Part shown: in pieces, positions 41,670 through 50,003 of the stretch
How positions within the stretch are numbered: the first letter of the stretch is position 1
Layout of the letters: every line of letters begins with the position of its first letter
Assembly: GCA_051648365.1 (NCBI GenBank)
Contig: JBOFEZ010000078.1
Coordinates: 1-50,134, forward strand
Direction: 5' to 3'
DNA length: 50,134 nucleotides
Origin: JAGNZR01 sp051648365
GTDB taxonomy: Bacteria; Fusobacteriota; Fusobacteriia; Fusobacteriales; Fusobacteriaceae
The notes under the pieces: model-generated
Databases searched by the model: none
The model's input: only the letters and a program-made list of their open reading frames with translations
What the model was told of the DNA's origin: nothing
Position numbers and translations under genes: made by a program

Positions 41670-42292
41670 TGGCTAAAAACTATAAAGAGATTTTAACTAG
41701 AGGATTGGTAAAAGAAAATCCTGTTTTTGTGCTTCTTCTAGGTCTTTGTCCGACTCTTGGAACAACGACATCAGCTATAAATGGAATGGCAATGGGACTT
41801 GCTACTACTGCAGTTTTAGTTTTTTCAAACCTTTTTATTTCAGCTCTTAAAAAAGTTATACCTGACAAGGTAAGGATACCGGCTTTTATAATGATAATAG
41901 CTTCTCTGGTTACAATAGTAGAGATGCTGATGAAGGCCTACGTGCCTGCAGTTTATGCTGTACTTGGACTTTTTATTCCTCTGATAGTTGTTAACTGTAT
42001 AGTTCTTGGAAGAGCAGAGAGTTTTGCATCTAAAAACGATGTTTTCTCTTCTCTTTTAGATGGAATAGGATCGGGACTTGGATTTACACTGGCTCTGACT
42101 ATATTAGGATCAATTCGTGAAATCTTAGGAAACGGAACTCTTTTCAATGTAGCAGTAACTCCTGCTACGTATACTCCTGCCCTTATATTTGTACTGGCTC
42201 CAGGAGCATTTATAACGATAGGATTTATAATAGCTGTTCAGAACTTTCTGAAAATGAAGAAAGAGAGAGAGTTAGCAGGAGGGGATAGATAA
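41669..42292 (+). CDS. rnfE: Rnf complex subunit E
   Basis: A 207-residue integral membrane subunit, about six helices, homologous to RnfA and NqrD. ENPVFVLLLGLCPTLGTTTSA and VPLIVVNCIVLGRAESFA-type stretches are diagnostic; the Cys residues in the transmembrane part bind an iron-sulfur cluster shared with RnfA. The GTG start overlaps the rnfG stop; GAGGTGAAG lies just upstream. Confidence 0.95.
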   Translation: MAKNYKEILTRGLVKENPVFVLLLGLCPTLGTTTSAINGMAMGLATTAVLVFSNLFISALKKVIPDKVRIPAFIMIIASLVTIVEMLMKAYVPAVYAVLGLFIPLIVVNCIVLGRAESFASKNDVFSSLLDGIGSGLGFTLALTILGSIREILGNGTLFNVAVTPATYTPALIFVLAPGAFITIGFIIAVQNFLKMKKERELAGGDR

Positions 42293-42293
42293 A

Positions 42294-42878
42294 ATGGATT
42301 TTGGAAAACTGCTGACCATAATAATAGGGTCAATATTTATAAATAACTTTATTTTTGCAAAATTCCTTGGAATATGCCCTTTTATGGGAGTTTCAAAGAA
42401 AGTAGATTCATCTATAGGTATGGGAATGGCGGTAACATTTGTTATCACACTGGCTTCAGGAGTGACATGGGTAATATATCATTATGTTCTGACACCTTTT
42501 GATCTTCAGTATCTTCAAACGATAGCTTTTATACTTATAATAGCTTCATTAGTTCAGTTTGTTGAGATGGCAATTCAAAAAACATCTCCAGGACTGTATA
42601 AGGCTTTGGGAGTTTTCCTTCCTCTTATAACAACTAACTGCGCTGTACTGGGAGTTGCACTTCTTAATATTCAGCAGAAACTCAATTTTATAGAGACTAT
42701 TCTCACAGGATTTTTTGTTGCCATAGGATTTACTTTGGCACTAGTTATGCTGGCAGGAATAAGAGAAAGATTAGAATTTGCTGAGATTCCAAAGCCTTTT
42801 AAGGGAGTGCCGATAGCATTTATATGTGCCGGACTTCTAGCAATGGCCTTTATGGGATTCAGCGGAATGAAAATATAG
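42294..42878 (+). CDS. rnfA: Rnf complex subunit A
   Basis: A 194-residue integral membrane subunit. NNFIFAKFLGICPFMGVSKK near the N-terminus and LPLITTNCAVLGVALL in the middle carry the conserved Cys residues for the membrane iron-sulfur site at the RnfA/RnfE interface. Starts 1 nt after rnfE; GGAGGGGA lies in the end of rnfE. Confidence 0.96.
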   Translation: MDFGKLLTIIIGSIFINNFIFAKFLGICPFMGVSKKVDSSIGMGMAVTFVITLASGVTWVIYHYVLTPFDLQYLQTIAFILIIASLVQFVEMAIQKTSPGLYKALGVFLPLITTNCAVLGVALLNIQQKLNFIETILTGFFVAIGFTLALVMLAGIRERLEFAEIPKPFKGVPIAFICAGLLAMAFMGFSGMKI

Positions 42879-42887
42879 GGGGATGAG

Positions 42888-43889
42888 ATGGAAAATATAA
42901 TGATACCTGCTCTGATATTGGGAGTAACAGGTTTAGCTATGGGACTGTTTCTTGCATTTGCCTCTAAAAAATTTGAAGTTGAGGTAGATCCAAGAGTTGA
43001 AAAAATAATGGGAGTTCTTCCCGGAATAAACTGTGGAGCTTGTGGATTTCCAGGATGTGCAGGTTATGCCGATGCAATAGTTAATAGCGGAGCATCTATT
43101 GATGCGTGTGCTCCAGGTGGTGGAACTGTTGTTAAAAATATAAGTGATGTTATGGGAATTTCACTTGAGGTTTCTGAAAGAAAGATAGTGGCTAAATTGT
43201 TATGTCAGGGAGAACACACTAAAATTAAAGAGAAATATAATTATAGTGGAGCTCTTAAAAGCTGTGCTTCCATGGCTCTTTACAGTGGTGGAGACAAAAG
43301 CTGTAGTTTCTCATGTATAGGAAATGGAGATTGCGCAAGAGTATGTCCAGCAGACGCTATTTTTATAAATCACGAAAGAGGTATAGTTGAGATAAGTGAA
43401 GAGAAGTGTATTTCGTGTGGAAAATGTGTGAAAACTTGCCCGAAATCCGTGATAGCTATGCTTCCTCAGGATAAGAGAGTAAATGTGAGATGTTCATCTA
43501 GAGAAAAGGGACCTGATGCTAAAAAGAATTGTTCTGTAGCTTGTATAGGTTGCGGAATCTGTGCTAGAGTGTGCCCTGTAGAAGCCATAACTGTTTCTAA
43601 TAATCTTGCAAAAATAGATGTAGAAAAATGTATCCAATGTGGATTATGTGGGGTGAAATGTCCTACCAATGCAATAAATGATGAGACAACTGAAGTAAAA
43701 AAAGCAAAGATTATTTCTGCAAAATGTATAGGATGCACAGCCTGTACAAGAGTATGCCCAGTGACAGCTATAACAGGAGTTGTAAAAGAAAAACATGTTA
43801 TAGATCCAGATAAATGTATAGGATGTCAGTTGTGCTATGAGAAATGTAAATTCCATGCTATAGAGATGGAGATAACTCCCAAGGCTTAA
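42888..43889 (+). CDS. rnfB: Rnf complex subunit B, multi-cluster ferredoxin
   Basis: A 333-residue electron-entry subunit. N-terminal membrane anchor (residues 1-28), the 4Fe-4S domain NCGACGFPGCAGYADAI, then six further cysteine clusters: CARVCPADAI, CISCGKCVKTCPKS, CIGCGICARVCPVEAI, CIQCGLCGVKCPTNAI, CIGCTACTRVCPVTAI and CIGCQLCYEKCKFHAI. This is the long, cluster-rich RnfB form known from anaerobes, against two such clusters in many proteobacteria. It takes electrons from ferredoxin. GGGGATGAG precedes the ATG. Confidence 0.96.
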   Translation: MENIMIPALILGVTGLAMGLFLAFASKKFEVEVDPRVEKIMGVLPGINCGACGFPGCAGYADAIVNSGASIDACAPGGGTVVKNISDVMGISLEVSERKIVAKLLCQGEHTKIKEKYNYSGALKSCASMALYSGGDKSCSFSCIGNGDCARVCPADAIFINHERGIVEISEEKCISCGKCVKTCPKSVIAMLPQDKRVNVRCSSREKGPDAKKNCSVACIGCGICARVCPVEAITVSNNLAKIDVEKCIQCGLCGVKCPTNAINDETTEVKKAKIISAKCIGCTACTRVCPVTAITGVVKEKHVIDPDKCIGCQLCYEKCKFHAIEMEITPKA

Positions 43890-43910
43890 AAGTAGAAATG
43901 AAGAAAACTT

Positions 43911-43939
43911 TTGATTTTATTATGAAAAAGGGTTATAAT
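43911..43939 (+). promoter_or_regulatory. Promoter of the YwqK-type gene
   Basis: TTGATT (43911-43916), 17-bp spacer, TATAAT (43934-43939). Predicted start near 43946; no rnf terminator is obvious before it. Confidence 0.75.
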
Positions 43940-43983
43940 ACAGAAAGTATAAATATTAAAAAAGAGATTTAAAGGGGCATTTA

Positions 43984-44619
43984 ATGAAGAAAATACTTTC
44001 TGTAAAATTGTTAATTATTCTTATGTTTTCTATTTTTGCTAACATGAGTTTTTCCAATACTCTAAAAAAAGATGTAAATGTTGAAAGAATTCAGGCAAAA
44101 ATGAGGGAAGCTGACTATCTAGATAGAGATCTCAGAAAAGATAAAAAAATGTATATAAAAGGAGATTCAACTCCTTTTACTGGAACTTTGGTATTGAGAT
44201 TGGGAGATTATGTAGAATATACAGAACCCTATGAAAAAGGAAAACTTTCAGGAGATAAAACATGGTATGATTCTCAGGGTAATATTATGATGATAGAAAC
44301 CCATGTAGATGGAAAAATAAATGGAGAACAGATAACTTATTATCCTAATGCAAAAGTAAGGTCAATTGTTTACTATAAGAATAATAGGATAACTGGAATT
44401 GAGTGGTACAATCAAGATGGAAAAAAAATCTATAAAGATATTTTTAAAAACGGAAATGGAAGCTGGAAATCTTTCTTTGACAAAGGAAATGTTCATGAAG
44501 AGGGCGAATATATAAACCATGCTAGACATGGAGTTTGGAGAATGTATAATGAAAAAGGGCAACTAACAGAAACAAGAACCTATAGAAATGGGGCTATTGT
44601 AGGAAGAAGTTGGAACTAA
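43984..44619 (+). CDS. Secreted YwqK/MORN-repeat protein
   Basis: A 211-residue exported protein. Signal peptide KKILSVKLLIILMFSIFANM, cut probably near SFS. The mature part has MORN-like repeats typical of the YwqK family: KLSGDKTWYDSQGNI, KINGEQITYYPNAKVRS, RITGIEWYNQDGKKIY, NGSWKSFFDKGNVHEEGEY and HARHGVWRMYNEKGQL. Such proteins are numerous in fusobacteria as far as I recall; the database name antitoxin YwqK is not supported here by any adjacent toxin gene. Own promoter and terminator. Function unknown. Confidence 0.8.
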   Translation: MKKILSVKLLIILMFSIFANMSFSNTLKKDVNVERIQAKMREADYLDRDLRKDKKMYIKGDSTPFTGTLVLRLGDYVEYTEPYEKGKLSGDKTWYDSQGNIMMIETHVDGKINGEQITYYPNAKVRSIVYYKNNRITGIEWYNQDGKKIYKDIFKNGNGSWKSFFDKGNVHEEGEYINHARHGVWRMYNEKGQLTETRTYRNGAIVGRSWN

Positions 44620-44629
44620 AAATTTATAA

Positions 44630-44673
44630 AAAGATATAGAGGCAGTGTAATTCATTGCCTCTATATCTTTTTT
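44630..44673 (+). terminator. Terminator after the YwqK-type gene
   Basis: A 16-bp or longer stem, AAGATATAGAGGCAGTG/CATTGCCTCTATATCTT with one G-U pair, 5-nt loop, then TTTTTT. Begins 10 nt after the stop. Confidence 0.9.
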
Positions 44674-44680
44674 GATAATA

Positions 44681-44689
44681 TGGTATAAT
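44681..44689 (+). promoter_or_regulatory. Extended -10 promoter of the tdk cluster
   Basis: TGGTATAAT, a perfect extended -10. The -35 position falls inside the preceding terminator and is not recognisable. Predicted start near 44696. Confidence 0.6.
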
Positions 44690-44733
44690 GTTAAAAGATA
44701 ATTTTTTAAATCAGTAGAGATAGGGGTGTAGAG

Positions 44734-45351
44734 ATGCGTTTATTTTATAACGAACATATGGGATGGATTGAGGTTGTAACAGGGAGCATGTTTTCAGGAA
44801 AGAGTGAGGAACTTATCAAAAGACTTAGGAGAGTAAGATACGGAAAACAAAGTCTTGTAGTATTTAAACATTCCTCAGACAAGAGATATGATGAGGTAAA
44901 ATTGGCTTCTCACAGCCAAAATTTTATAGAAGCTATTCCTGCAGATTCTGTAGAGGAGATGTATAGAATAGTAAAGGAAGAGTATCCAGACGTAGAAGTC
45001 ATAGGAGTGGATGAGGTACAGTTTTTCGGACATGAAGTTGTAGAATTCTGTGAAGCTATGGCTAATGAGGGAAAAAGAGTTATAGTAGCAGGTTTGGATC
45101 AAGATTTCCGTGGAGAACCTTTTAAACCGATGGACGAGCTTCTCGCAAAGGCAGAGTTTGTAGACAAATTTAATGCTATATGTATGGTGTGTGGAAGTCC
45201 AGCCTCGAAAACTCAAAGACTGGTTAATGGAGAGCCAGCTTTTTATGATGACCCGATTATAATGGTAGGGGCTAGTGAATCTTATGAAGCTAGATGTAGA
45301 AAGCACCACGTAGTAAGAATCAGAGAGAATGAGGAGAAAAATGACGATTAA
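44734..45351 (+). CDS. tdk: Thymidine kinase (type II)
   Basis: A 205-residue kinase of the thymidine salvage pathway. P-loop TGSMFSGKSEELIKRL (about residues 16-31), GVDEVQFFGHEVVEF, GLDQDFRGEPFKPM with the lasso region, and a zinc site CMVCGSPA with the C-terminal CRKHH. The ATG at 44734 follows GGGGTG by 5 nt; internal MGWIEVV would be a shorter alternative without an SD. Its 3' end overlaps the next gene by 11 nt. Confidence 0.96.
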   Translation: MRLFYNEHMGWIEVVTGSMFSGKSEELIKRLRRVRYGKQSLVVFKHSSDKRYDEVKLASHSQNFIEAIPADSVEEMYRIVKEEYPDVEVIGVDEVQFFGHEVVEFCEAMANEGKRVIVAGLDQDFRGEPFKPMDELLAKAEFVDKFNAICMVCGSPASKTQRLVNGEPAFYDDPIIMVGASESYEARCRKHHVVRIRENEEKNDD

Positions 45352-46198
45352 TTTCAGAGCTCTTGAAAAAAGTGATAAACTGGGTTTTATTTTTTTCATT
45401 GCCTATAATGGTATGAAGTTTCATGCTTTTGATGAATTAAAAGGAAAAAGCACAGTTAAAGGTGAGTTTTCTAGAATAATGAATGAACTAGAATTTACAT
45501 GGGCTAAAGGAATACAGCAGGGTGGGAGAACAGATGCCAAGGTAAGTGCAGATGAAAATATCTTATATCTCAGTAGCAGATATTTTGGAGATTTAGATGA
45601 ATTGAAGAAAGAATTCAATAAGCTATCTCCATATGTTAAGATAAAAAAAATAGTTAAAACTCTTCCTAACCTGGCTTTTCCAGATATGGTAGAGGGAAGA
45701 GAATATATATACTCTTATCCTAAAAAGAGAATAAGTCTCTCTCTGGAGGAGATAGAAGAAAGATGCAGAAAATATTCTGGGACCTATGATGTGAGTATTT
45801 TTACAGACCGTAAGGGGAAAGAACTGAAAGAACATATGAGAACTGTAGAGGTAAGATATATAGATGGAAAACTCTATTTTAGAGGGGATTCTTTTATGCC
45901 TAAGCAGGTAAGGATAATGTCATCATATCTGCTCACAGATTCGATGGAACCACTCCCAGGAAAATATCTCAAATTGGATAAAATCTGTGTGAAAAAAGAT
46001 TTAGAAGATATGTATATAGACAAAAATAAAAAAAATTGGATAGATTATTATCCAGATATTCTCGGATGGGAGATGCTAGGGGATATAAATATTGTTTATC
46101 TGAAAAAAGAGAAGAAAAGTGAATTTATAGGAAAAAATGGAAATAATATAAATAAATTTAAAAAGCTTCATGGAAATACAATAGTGAGAGAGGTATGA
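45341..46198 (+). CDS. TruA-like pseudouridine synthase with C-terminal KH-like motif
   Basis: A 285-residue protein. The TruA pattern is recognisable: FFIAYNGMKFHAF (about 18-30), STVKGEFSRIM, then GIQQGGRTDAKVSADENILYL, placing the catalytic-type Asp at residue 65, and a later LYFRGDSFMPKQVRIMSSYLL like the C-terminal TruA motif. It departs from standard TruA in GRTDAKVSA (normally GRTDAGVHA) and gains about 40 residues with KKSEFIGKNGNNINKFKKL, a KH-type GxxG loop. The ATG at 45341 has GAGGAG 4 nt upstream; the earlier ATG at 45329 lies in tdk. Likely RNA modification or binding; target unknown. Confidence 0.65.
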   Translation: MTINFRALEKSDKLGFIFFIAYNGMKFHAFDELKGKSTVKGEFSRIMNELEFTWAKGIQQGGRTDAKVSADENILYLSSRYFGDLDELKKEFNKLSPYVKIKKIVKTLPNLAFPDMVEGREYIYSYPKKRISLSLEEIEERCRKYSGTYDVSIFTDRKGKELKEHMRTVEVRYIDGKLYFRGDSFMPKQVRIMSSYLLTDSMEPLPGKYLKLDKICVKKDLEDMYIDKNKKNWIDYYPDILGWEMLGDINIVYLKKEKKSEFIGKNGNNINKFKKLHGNTIVREV

Positions 46199-46626
46199 TA
46201 AAAGGAAGATTAAATCAGGTAATAATCTATCTTTTTGGAAAATATGATGAGAAGTGGAACCCTGAGATAGAAAAATATCTTGAAGAAAGAGAATTGGAGA
46301 TTTTCCATAATATGGAGAGGTATGATAAAATTCACAGTTATCGTCTTATGAAATTTGTAGAAAAAGATGATATTTTAAAAAAAACTGGAAACCATAATTT
46401 ATATATTAGGCTGTCACTTCTTCATGACTGTGGTAAAGAAAACCTCAGTCTTTGGAGAAGGATAAAAAAAGTTTTATGGAGAGACCACAAGGCTTCAGCT
46501 CATACAGAAAAAGGCTATGAAAAAATAAAGGAGCTAGACCTTTCTCTAGCCAAAAAAATAAGAGAACATCACAATAAGGTGGTAGATTCTTTTATGAAAA
46601 GGTTCCAGGAATTGGATGATAGATAA
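46195..46626 (+). CDS. HD-domain phosphohydrolase-like protein
   Basis: A 143-residue protein with an HD-type metal site: IHSYRLMKF (first His), SLLHDCGKEN (HD pair), HKASAHTEKGYEKI, and REHHNKVVD. HD proteins hydrolyse phosphomonoesters, nucleotides or cyclic nucleotides; the substrate cannot be told. The ATG overlaps the previous stop as ATGA, so the pair is translationally coupled. Compact, with no extra domain. Confidence 0.85.
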   Translation: MIKGRLNQVIIYLFGKYDEKWNPEIEKYLEERELEIFHNMERYDKIHSYRLMKFVEKDDILKKTGNHNLYIRLSLLHDCGKENLSLWRRIKKVLWRDHKASAHTEKGYEKIKELDLSLAKKIREHHNKVVDSFMKRFQELDDR

Positions 46627-46638
46627 TAAAGGAGAAGT

Positions 46639-48399
46639 ATGAGAGTAGAAATAGAAAAATACCTGCTTCAGGTAGAAAAACCTGCAAGATATTTAGGAAA
46701 CGAAATAAATAGCGTACACAAGGAGGATTTTATTGCCAATATGTGTTTAGTGTTTCCAGATATATATGAGGTTGGAATGTCCAATCTTGGTTTCAGAATA
46801 CTTTATAGCATCTTAAACAGGGTTGATGGATTCTCTTTAGAAAGAGGATTTGCTCCAGGAACAGATATGGAAGAGATAATGAGAAGAGAAGGAATACCTG
46901 CCTTTTCAGTTGAGAGTAAAAGAGAATTAAAGGATTTTGATGTGGTTGCATTCTCCCTATCTTACGAGATGAGCTATCCAAATGTATTGAATACTCTTGA
47001 TCTTGCAGGAATCCCAATAAGAGCTGAAGAAAGAAGTGAAAGCCATCCTCTCATTATGGGTGGAGGAACATGTATGATGAATCCTGTACCAGTTGAAAAA
47101 TTCTTTGATTTTATAGTTATTGGAGACGGAGAGGATGTAATGCCTGCTATGGCCAAAATCATCATGGAAAACAAAGAACTTTCTAGAAAAGAGAAGTTAG
47201 CTAAGCTTCAAGATTTGGATGGAATCTATATTCCGTCTATCCATAAAGGAAAAAAAAGAATCCAAAGAGCCATAGTAAAAAACTTTAATGAAACAGCTTA
47301 CTATGAAAATCAGCTAGTTCCGTTTATGGAGATAGTTCACGATAGAGCTTCAGTAGAGATTCAGAGGGGATGTACAAGAGGTTGCAGATTCTGTCAGGCT
47401 GGTATTGTTTACAGACCTCTGAGAGAAAGATCTTTAGAAAAAAATCTGGAACTTATTGAAAAAATGATAGAAGGAACTGGATATTCGGAAGTTTCATTGT
47501 CATCTCTAAGTAGTAGTGACTATTCACAGATAAATGAGCTTATAAATAAATTGAAAAGCAATACTAAATATAAAAATCTGTCAGTTTCTCTTCCATCTTT
47601 AAGAATGAATATGGATTCTGTAAAAACTGCTGTGGAAATAAGTGGTGGAAAGCGTACTGGATTTACTTTTGCTCCAGAGGCGGGATCACAGAGAATGAGA
47701 GACATAATAAATAAAGGTGTAAGTGAAGAGGAGATAATGGAAACTGCCCAGGGAGCAATAGAAGCTGGATGGAAGAGTCTTAAATTTTACTTCATGATAG
47801 GGCTTCCTTTTGAAACCGATGAGGATGTGGCTGACATCCATGAATTGGCACAAAAAATTACAACCATGTGCAGGAAAATAAGCAGAGGAATAAATATCAC
47901 TGTAAGTATATCCAATTTTGTACCTAAACCACATACCCCGTTTCAGTGGCATAAGCAGATGGATTTTGAAGAAATGAGACATAAACATGCACTTCTTCGT
48001 GATCTGTTCAAGGGAATGAAGGGATGTACAATCAAGATTCACTCTATGAAAAAATCTTATTTGGAGGGATTGGTTTCCCGTGGAGATGAAAAAACAGGAG
48101 ACTTAATAGAGTTAGCTTGGAAAAAAGGAGCTAAACTCGATGACTATAGAGATAACTATACAATCTGGGAAGAGGCTATGCAAGAATTAAGTATGGATGG
48201 TAGTTATTATTTAGGAACTAGAGACATTGAAAAAGAGCTTCCTTGGGATATTGTAAAAATAGGAGTAAACAAGGAATTTTTAGAGAGAGAATTAAAAAAA
48301 TCTGAAGAAGCAGCCCTAACACCAGAGTGCAGAATTTCATGTTCGGCATGTGGAATGACAGGACTTTTCCCAAATTGTACAAAAGACGGAAAAAATTAA
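46639..48399 (+). CDS. B12-binding-type radical SAM protein (TIGR03960-like)
   Basis: A 586-residue protein. The N-terminal half (to about 200) has a cobalamin-binding-like fold (ANMCLVFPDIYEVGMSNLG, MGGGTCMMNPVPVEKFFDFIVIGDGE). The radical SAM cluster is RGCTRGCRFCQAG with Cys245, Cys249 and Cys252, a CxxxCxxC motif. The C-terminus has a second cluster-like CRISCSACGM. It closely fits the uncharacterised radical SAM family often placed next to a DUF2344 gene and ribosomal protein genes. Here its neighbours are HD and TruA-like genes. GGAG precedes the ATG. Reaction unknown. Confidence 0.88.
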   Translation: MRVEIEKYLLQVEKPARYLGNEINSVHKEDFIANMCLVFPDIYEVGMSNLGFRILYSILNRVDGFSLERGFAPGTDMEEIMRREGIPAFSVESKRELKDFDVVAFSLSYEMSYPNVLNTLDLAGIPIRAEERSESHPLIMGGGTCMMNPVPVEKFFDFIVIGDGEDVMPAMAKIIMENKELSRKEKLAKLQDLDGIYIPSIHKGKKRIQRAIVKNFNETAYYENQLVPFMEIVHDRASVEIQRGCTRGCRFCQAGIVYRPLRERSLEKNLELIEKMIEGTGYSEVSLSSLSSSDYSQINELINKLKSNTKYKNLSVSLPSLRMNMDSVKTAVEISGGKRTGFTFAPEAGSQRMRDIINKGVSEEEIMETAQGAIEAGWKSLKFYFMIGLPFETDEDVADIHELAQKITTMCRKISRGINITVSISNFVPKPHTPFQWHKQMDFEEMRHKHALLRDLFKGMKGCTIKIHSMKKSYLEGLVSRGDEKTGDLIELAWKKGAKLDDYRDNYTIWEEAMQELSMDGSYYLGTRDIEKELPWDIVKIGVNKEFLERELKKSEEAALTPECRISCSACGMTGLFPNCTKDGKN

Positions 48400-48409
48400 G
48401 AGGTAAAGC

Positions 48410-49063
48410 ATGGAAGACCGATGGAAAGAGATGTTAAAAGATGAATTTCAAGCACCATATTTTATTGAGTTGGAAAAATTTTTAGAAAAAGAGTATAGTG
48501 ATAAAAAAATTTATCCTCCCAAAGAGGAGGTTTTTAATCTTTTTAAAAATATAAAATTCCAAGATATTAAGGTAGTAATTTTAGGACAGGATCCCTATCA
48601 TGGAGAAAATCAAGGAAATGGAATAGCATTTTCTGTGAATGATGGGATTCCTCATCCACCTTCTTTGAGAAATATGTTTAAAGAATTAAAGTTGGAGTAT
48701 CCAGAATACGAGATTCCTAAATCTGGAAATCTTATTAAGTGGGTAAAACAGGGAGTTTTCCTTCTCAATGCTGTGCTCACAGTGGAGGAGGGACAACCTA
48801 ATTCCCATTCAAAAAAAGGATGGGAGAAATTTACTGATGAGGTAATAAGAAAGATAGGAGAGAAAAAAGAACCGGTGGTTTTTATTCTTTGGGGGAATTC
48901 AGCAAGAAGTAAAAAAGCTCTAACAAGTAATCCTAATCATCTTATATTAGAAAGTGTTCATCCTAGTCCACTTTCTGCAAATAGGGGTTTTTTCGGGTGC
49001 GGACACTTTAAGAAAACTAATGAATATTTGGCAGAGAATGGGTTATCACCTATTCAGTGGTAA
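48410..49063 (+). CDS. ung: Uracil-DNA glycosylase (family 1)
   Basis: A 217-residue base-excision repair enzyme that removes uracil from DNA. Motifs in order: VILGQDPYHGENQGNGIAFSV with the catalytic Asp, GVFLLNAVLTVEEGQPNSH, FILWGNSARSKK, and HPSPLSANRGFFG (the Leu-loop). Normal length. The SD is weak (GAGGTAAAG), 11 nt after the radical SAM gene, so co-transcription is likely. Confidence 0.97.
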   Translation: MEDRWKEMLKDEFQAPYFIELEKFLEKEYSDKKIYPPKEEVFNLFKNIKFQDIKVVILGQDPYHGENQGNGIAFSVNDGIPHPPSLRNMFKELKLEYPEYEIPKSGNLIKWVKQGVFLLNAVLTVEEGQPNSHSKKGWEKFTDEVIRKIGEKKEPVVFILWGNSARSKKALTSNPNHLILESVHPSPLSANRGFFGCGHFKKTNEYLAENGLSPIQW

Positions 49064-49098
49064 AAATTAAAAATTAATAGAGGAAAGGAGAGCGAAGG

Positions 49099-49869
49099 AT
49101 GGGTTTATCAGTGGCAATGATGACTTTCAATGAGGAAAATAATTTAGATAGAACTCTCATATCATTGAGAGATTTGGCGGATGAAATCGTAATCGTTGAT
49201 AGTGGTTCGACAGATGGAACAGAGCAAATTGCTAAAAAACATAAAGCTAAATTTATAACTCAAAAATGGCTAGGTTATGGAAAACAGAGAAATTTTGCAA
49301 TAGAAAGCAGCACTAATGAATGGATTCTTTGCATAGATGCGGATGAAGAGCTCACAGATGAATTGTATGAAAAGATAAAAAAGATAATCAAAAACTCAGA
49401 AGACAGAAATGTGTATGAGATAAATCGAATTTCAGTGTGTTTTGGAAAAGTATTAAAACATGGTGGATGGGGAAAATCTTATGCTGTTAGACTTTTTAAA
49501 AAAGAAATGGGAAGATTCAATGATAATACTGTGCATGAAAATTTTCAGACTTCGGCTCCTCTGATAAAGATAAACGAAAGTCTTCTTCATCATTCGTATT
49601 TGACTTTGGAGGATTATTTTGCCAAATTCAACAGATATACAACAGAAGGGGCCTTGGATTATTATAAAAAAGGAAAAAAAACTAATCTGTTTCAGATAGT
49701 TTTTAATCCTTTGTATAAGTTTTTAAGAATGTATATATTCAGACTAGGATTCTTAGATGGAATAGAGGGATTTCTTATAGCTGTAACCAGTGCACTGTAT
49801 TCAATGGTGAAATATTTTAAACTTAGAGAAATTTACAGAAATAGTTCATACCTTGAAAAAATGAAATAA
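49099..49869 (+). CDS. Glycosyltransferase family 2, LPS core type (WaaE/LgtF-like)
   Basis: A 256-residue cytosolic or membrane-associated transferase. SVAMMTFNEENNLDRTLISL opens the GT-A fold; DEIVIVDSGSTDGTEQIAKKH and ILCIDADEELTDEL (the DxD-like metal site) follow; a middle segment has HGGWGKSYAVRLFKKEMGRF and VHENF, characteristic of beta-glucosyl/heptosyl transferases of LPS core. A hydrophobic C-terminus (FRLGFLDGIEGFLIAVTSALYSMVKYF) suggests membrane contact. GGAAAGGAG is upstream of the ATG. Acceptor unknown. Confidence 0.88.
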   Translation: MGLSVAMMTFNEENNLDRTLISLRDLADEIVIVDSGSTDGTEQIAKKHKAKFITQKWLGYGKQRNFAIESSTNEWILCIDADEELTDELYEKIKKIIKNSEDRNVYEINRISVCFGKVLKHGGWGKSYAVRLFKKEMGRFNDNTVHENFQTSAPLIKINESLLHHSYLTLEDYFAKFNRYTTEGALDYYKKGKKTNLFQIVFNPLYKFLRMYIFRLGFLDGIEGFLIAVTSALYSMVKYFKLREIYRNSSYLEKMK

Positions 49870-49968
49870 AACACTGGAAACAGAGAGTTTTTATGTGCAA
49901 AAAAAGAGGTGATACTGTAAGGAAAAAAGATTTCGAAAATAAAATAACAAAAAATAATAAAAAAACCG

Positions 49969-49997
49969 TTGACTTTTTATGTTTCTTATAGTATCAT
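49969..49997 (+). promoter_or_regulatory. Strong promoter, probably of an rRNA operon
   Basis: TTGACT (49969-49974), 17-bp spacer, TATCAT (49992-49997), preceded by an A-rich tract (about 49910-49965) like an UP element. Predicted start near 50004. Confidence 0.7.
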
Positions 49998-50003
49998 TAT
50001 ATT

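Noticed and set aside
44875..45399. 174-codon minus-strand open frame
   Set aside because: Antisense to tdk; shadow composition rich in Ser/Leu/Tyr and no start context.
49893..49991. 32-codon ORF starting MCKKRGDTV after the GT2 gene
   Set aside because: It runs through the A-rich tract and the -35 of the rRNA-type promoter, is low complexity, and has no SD.
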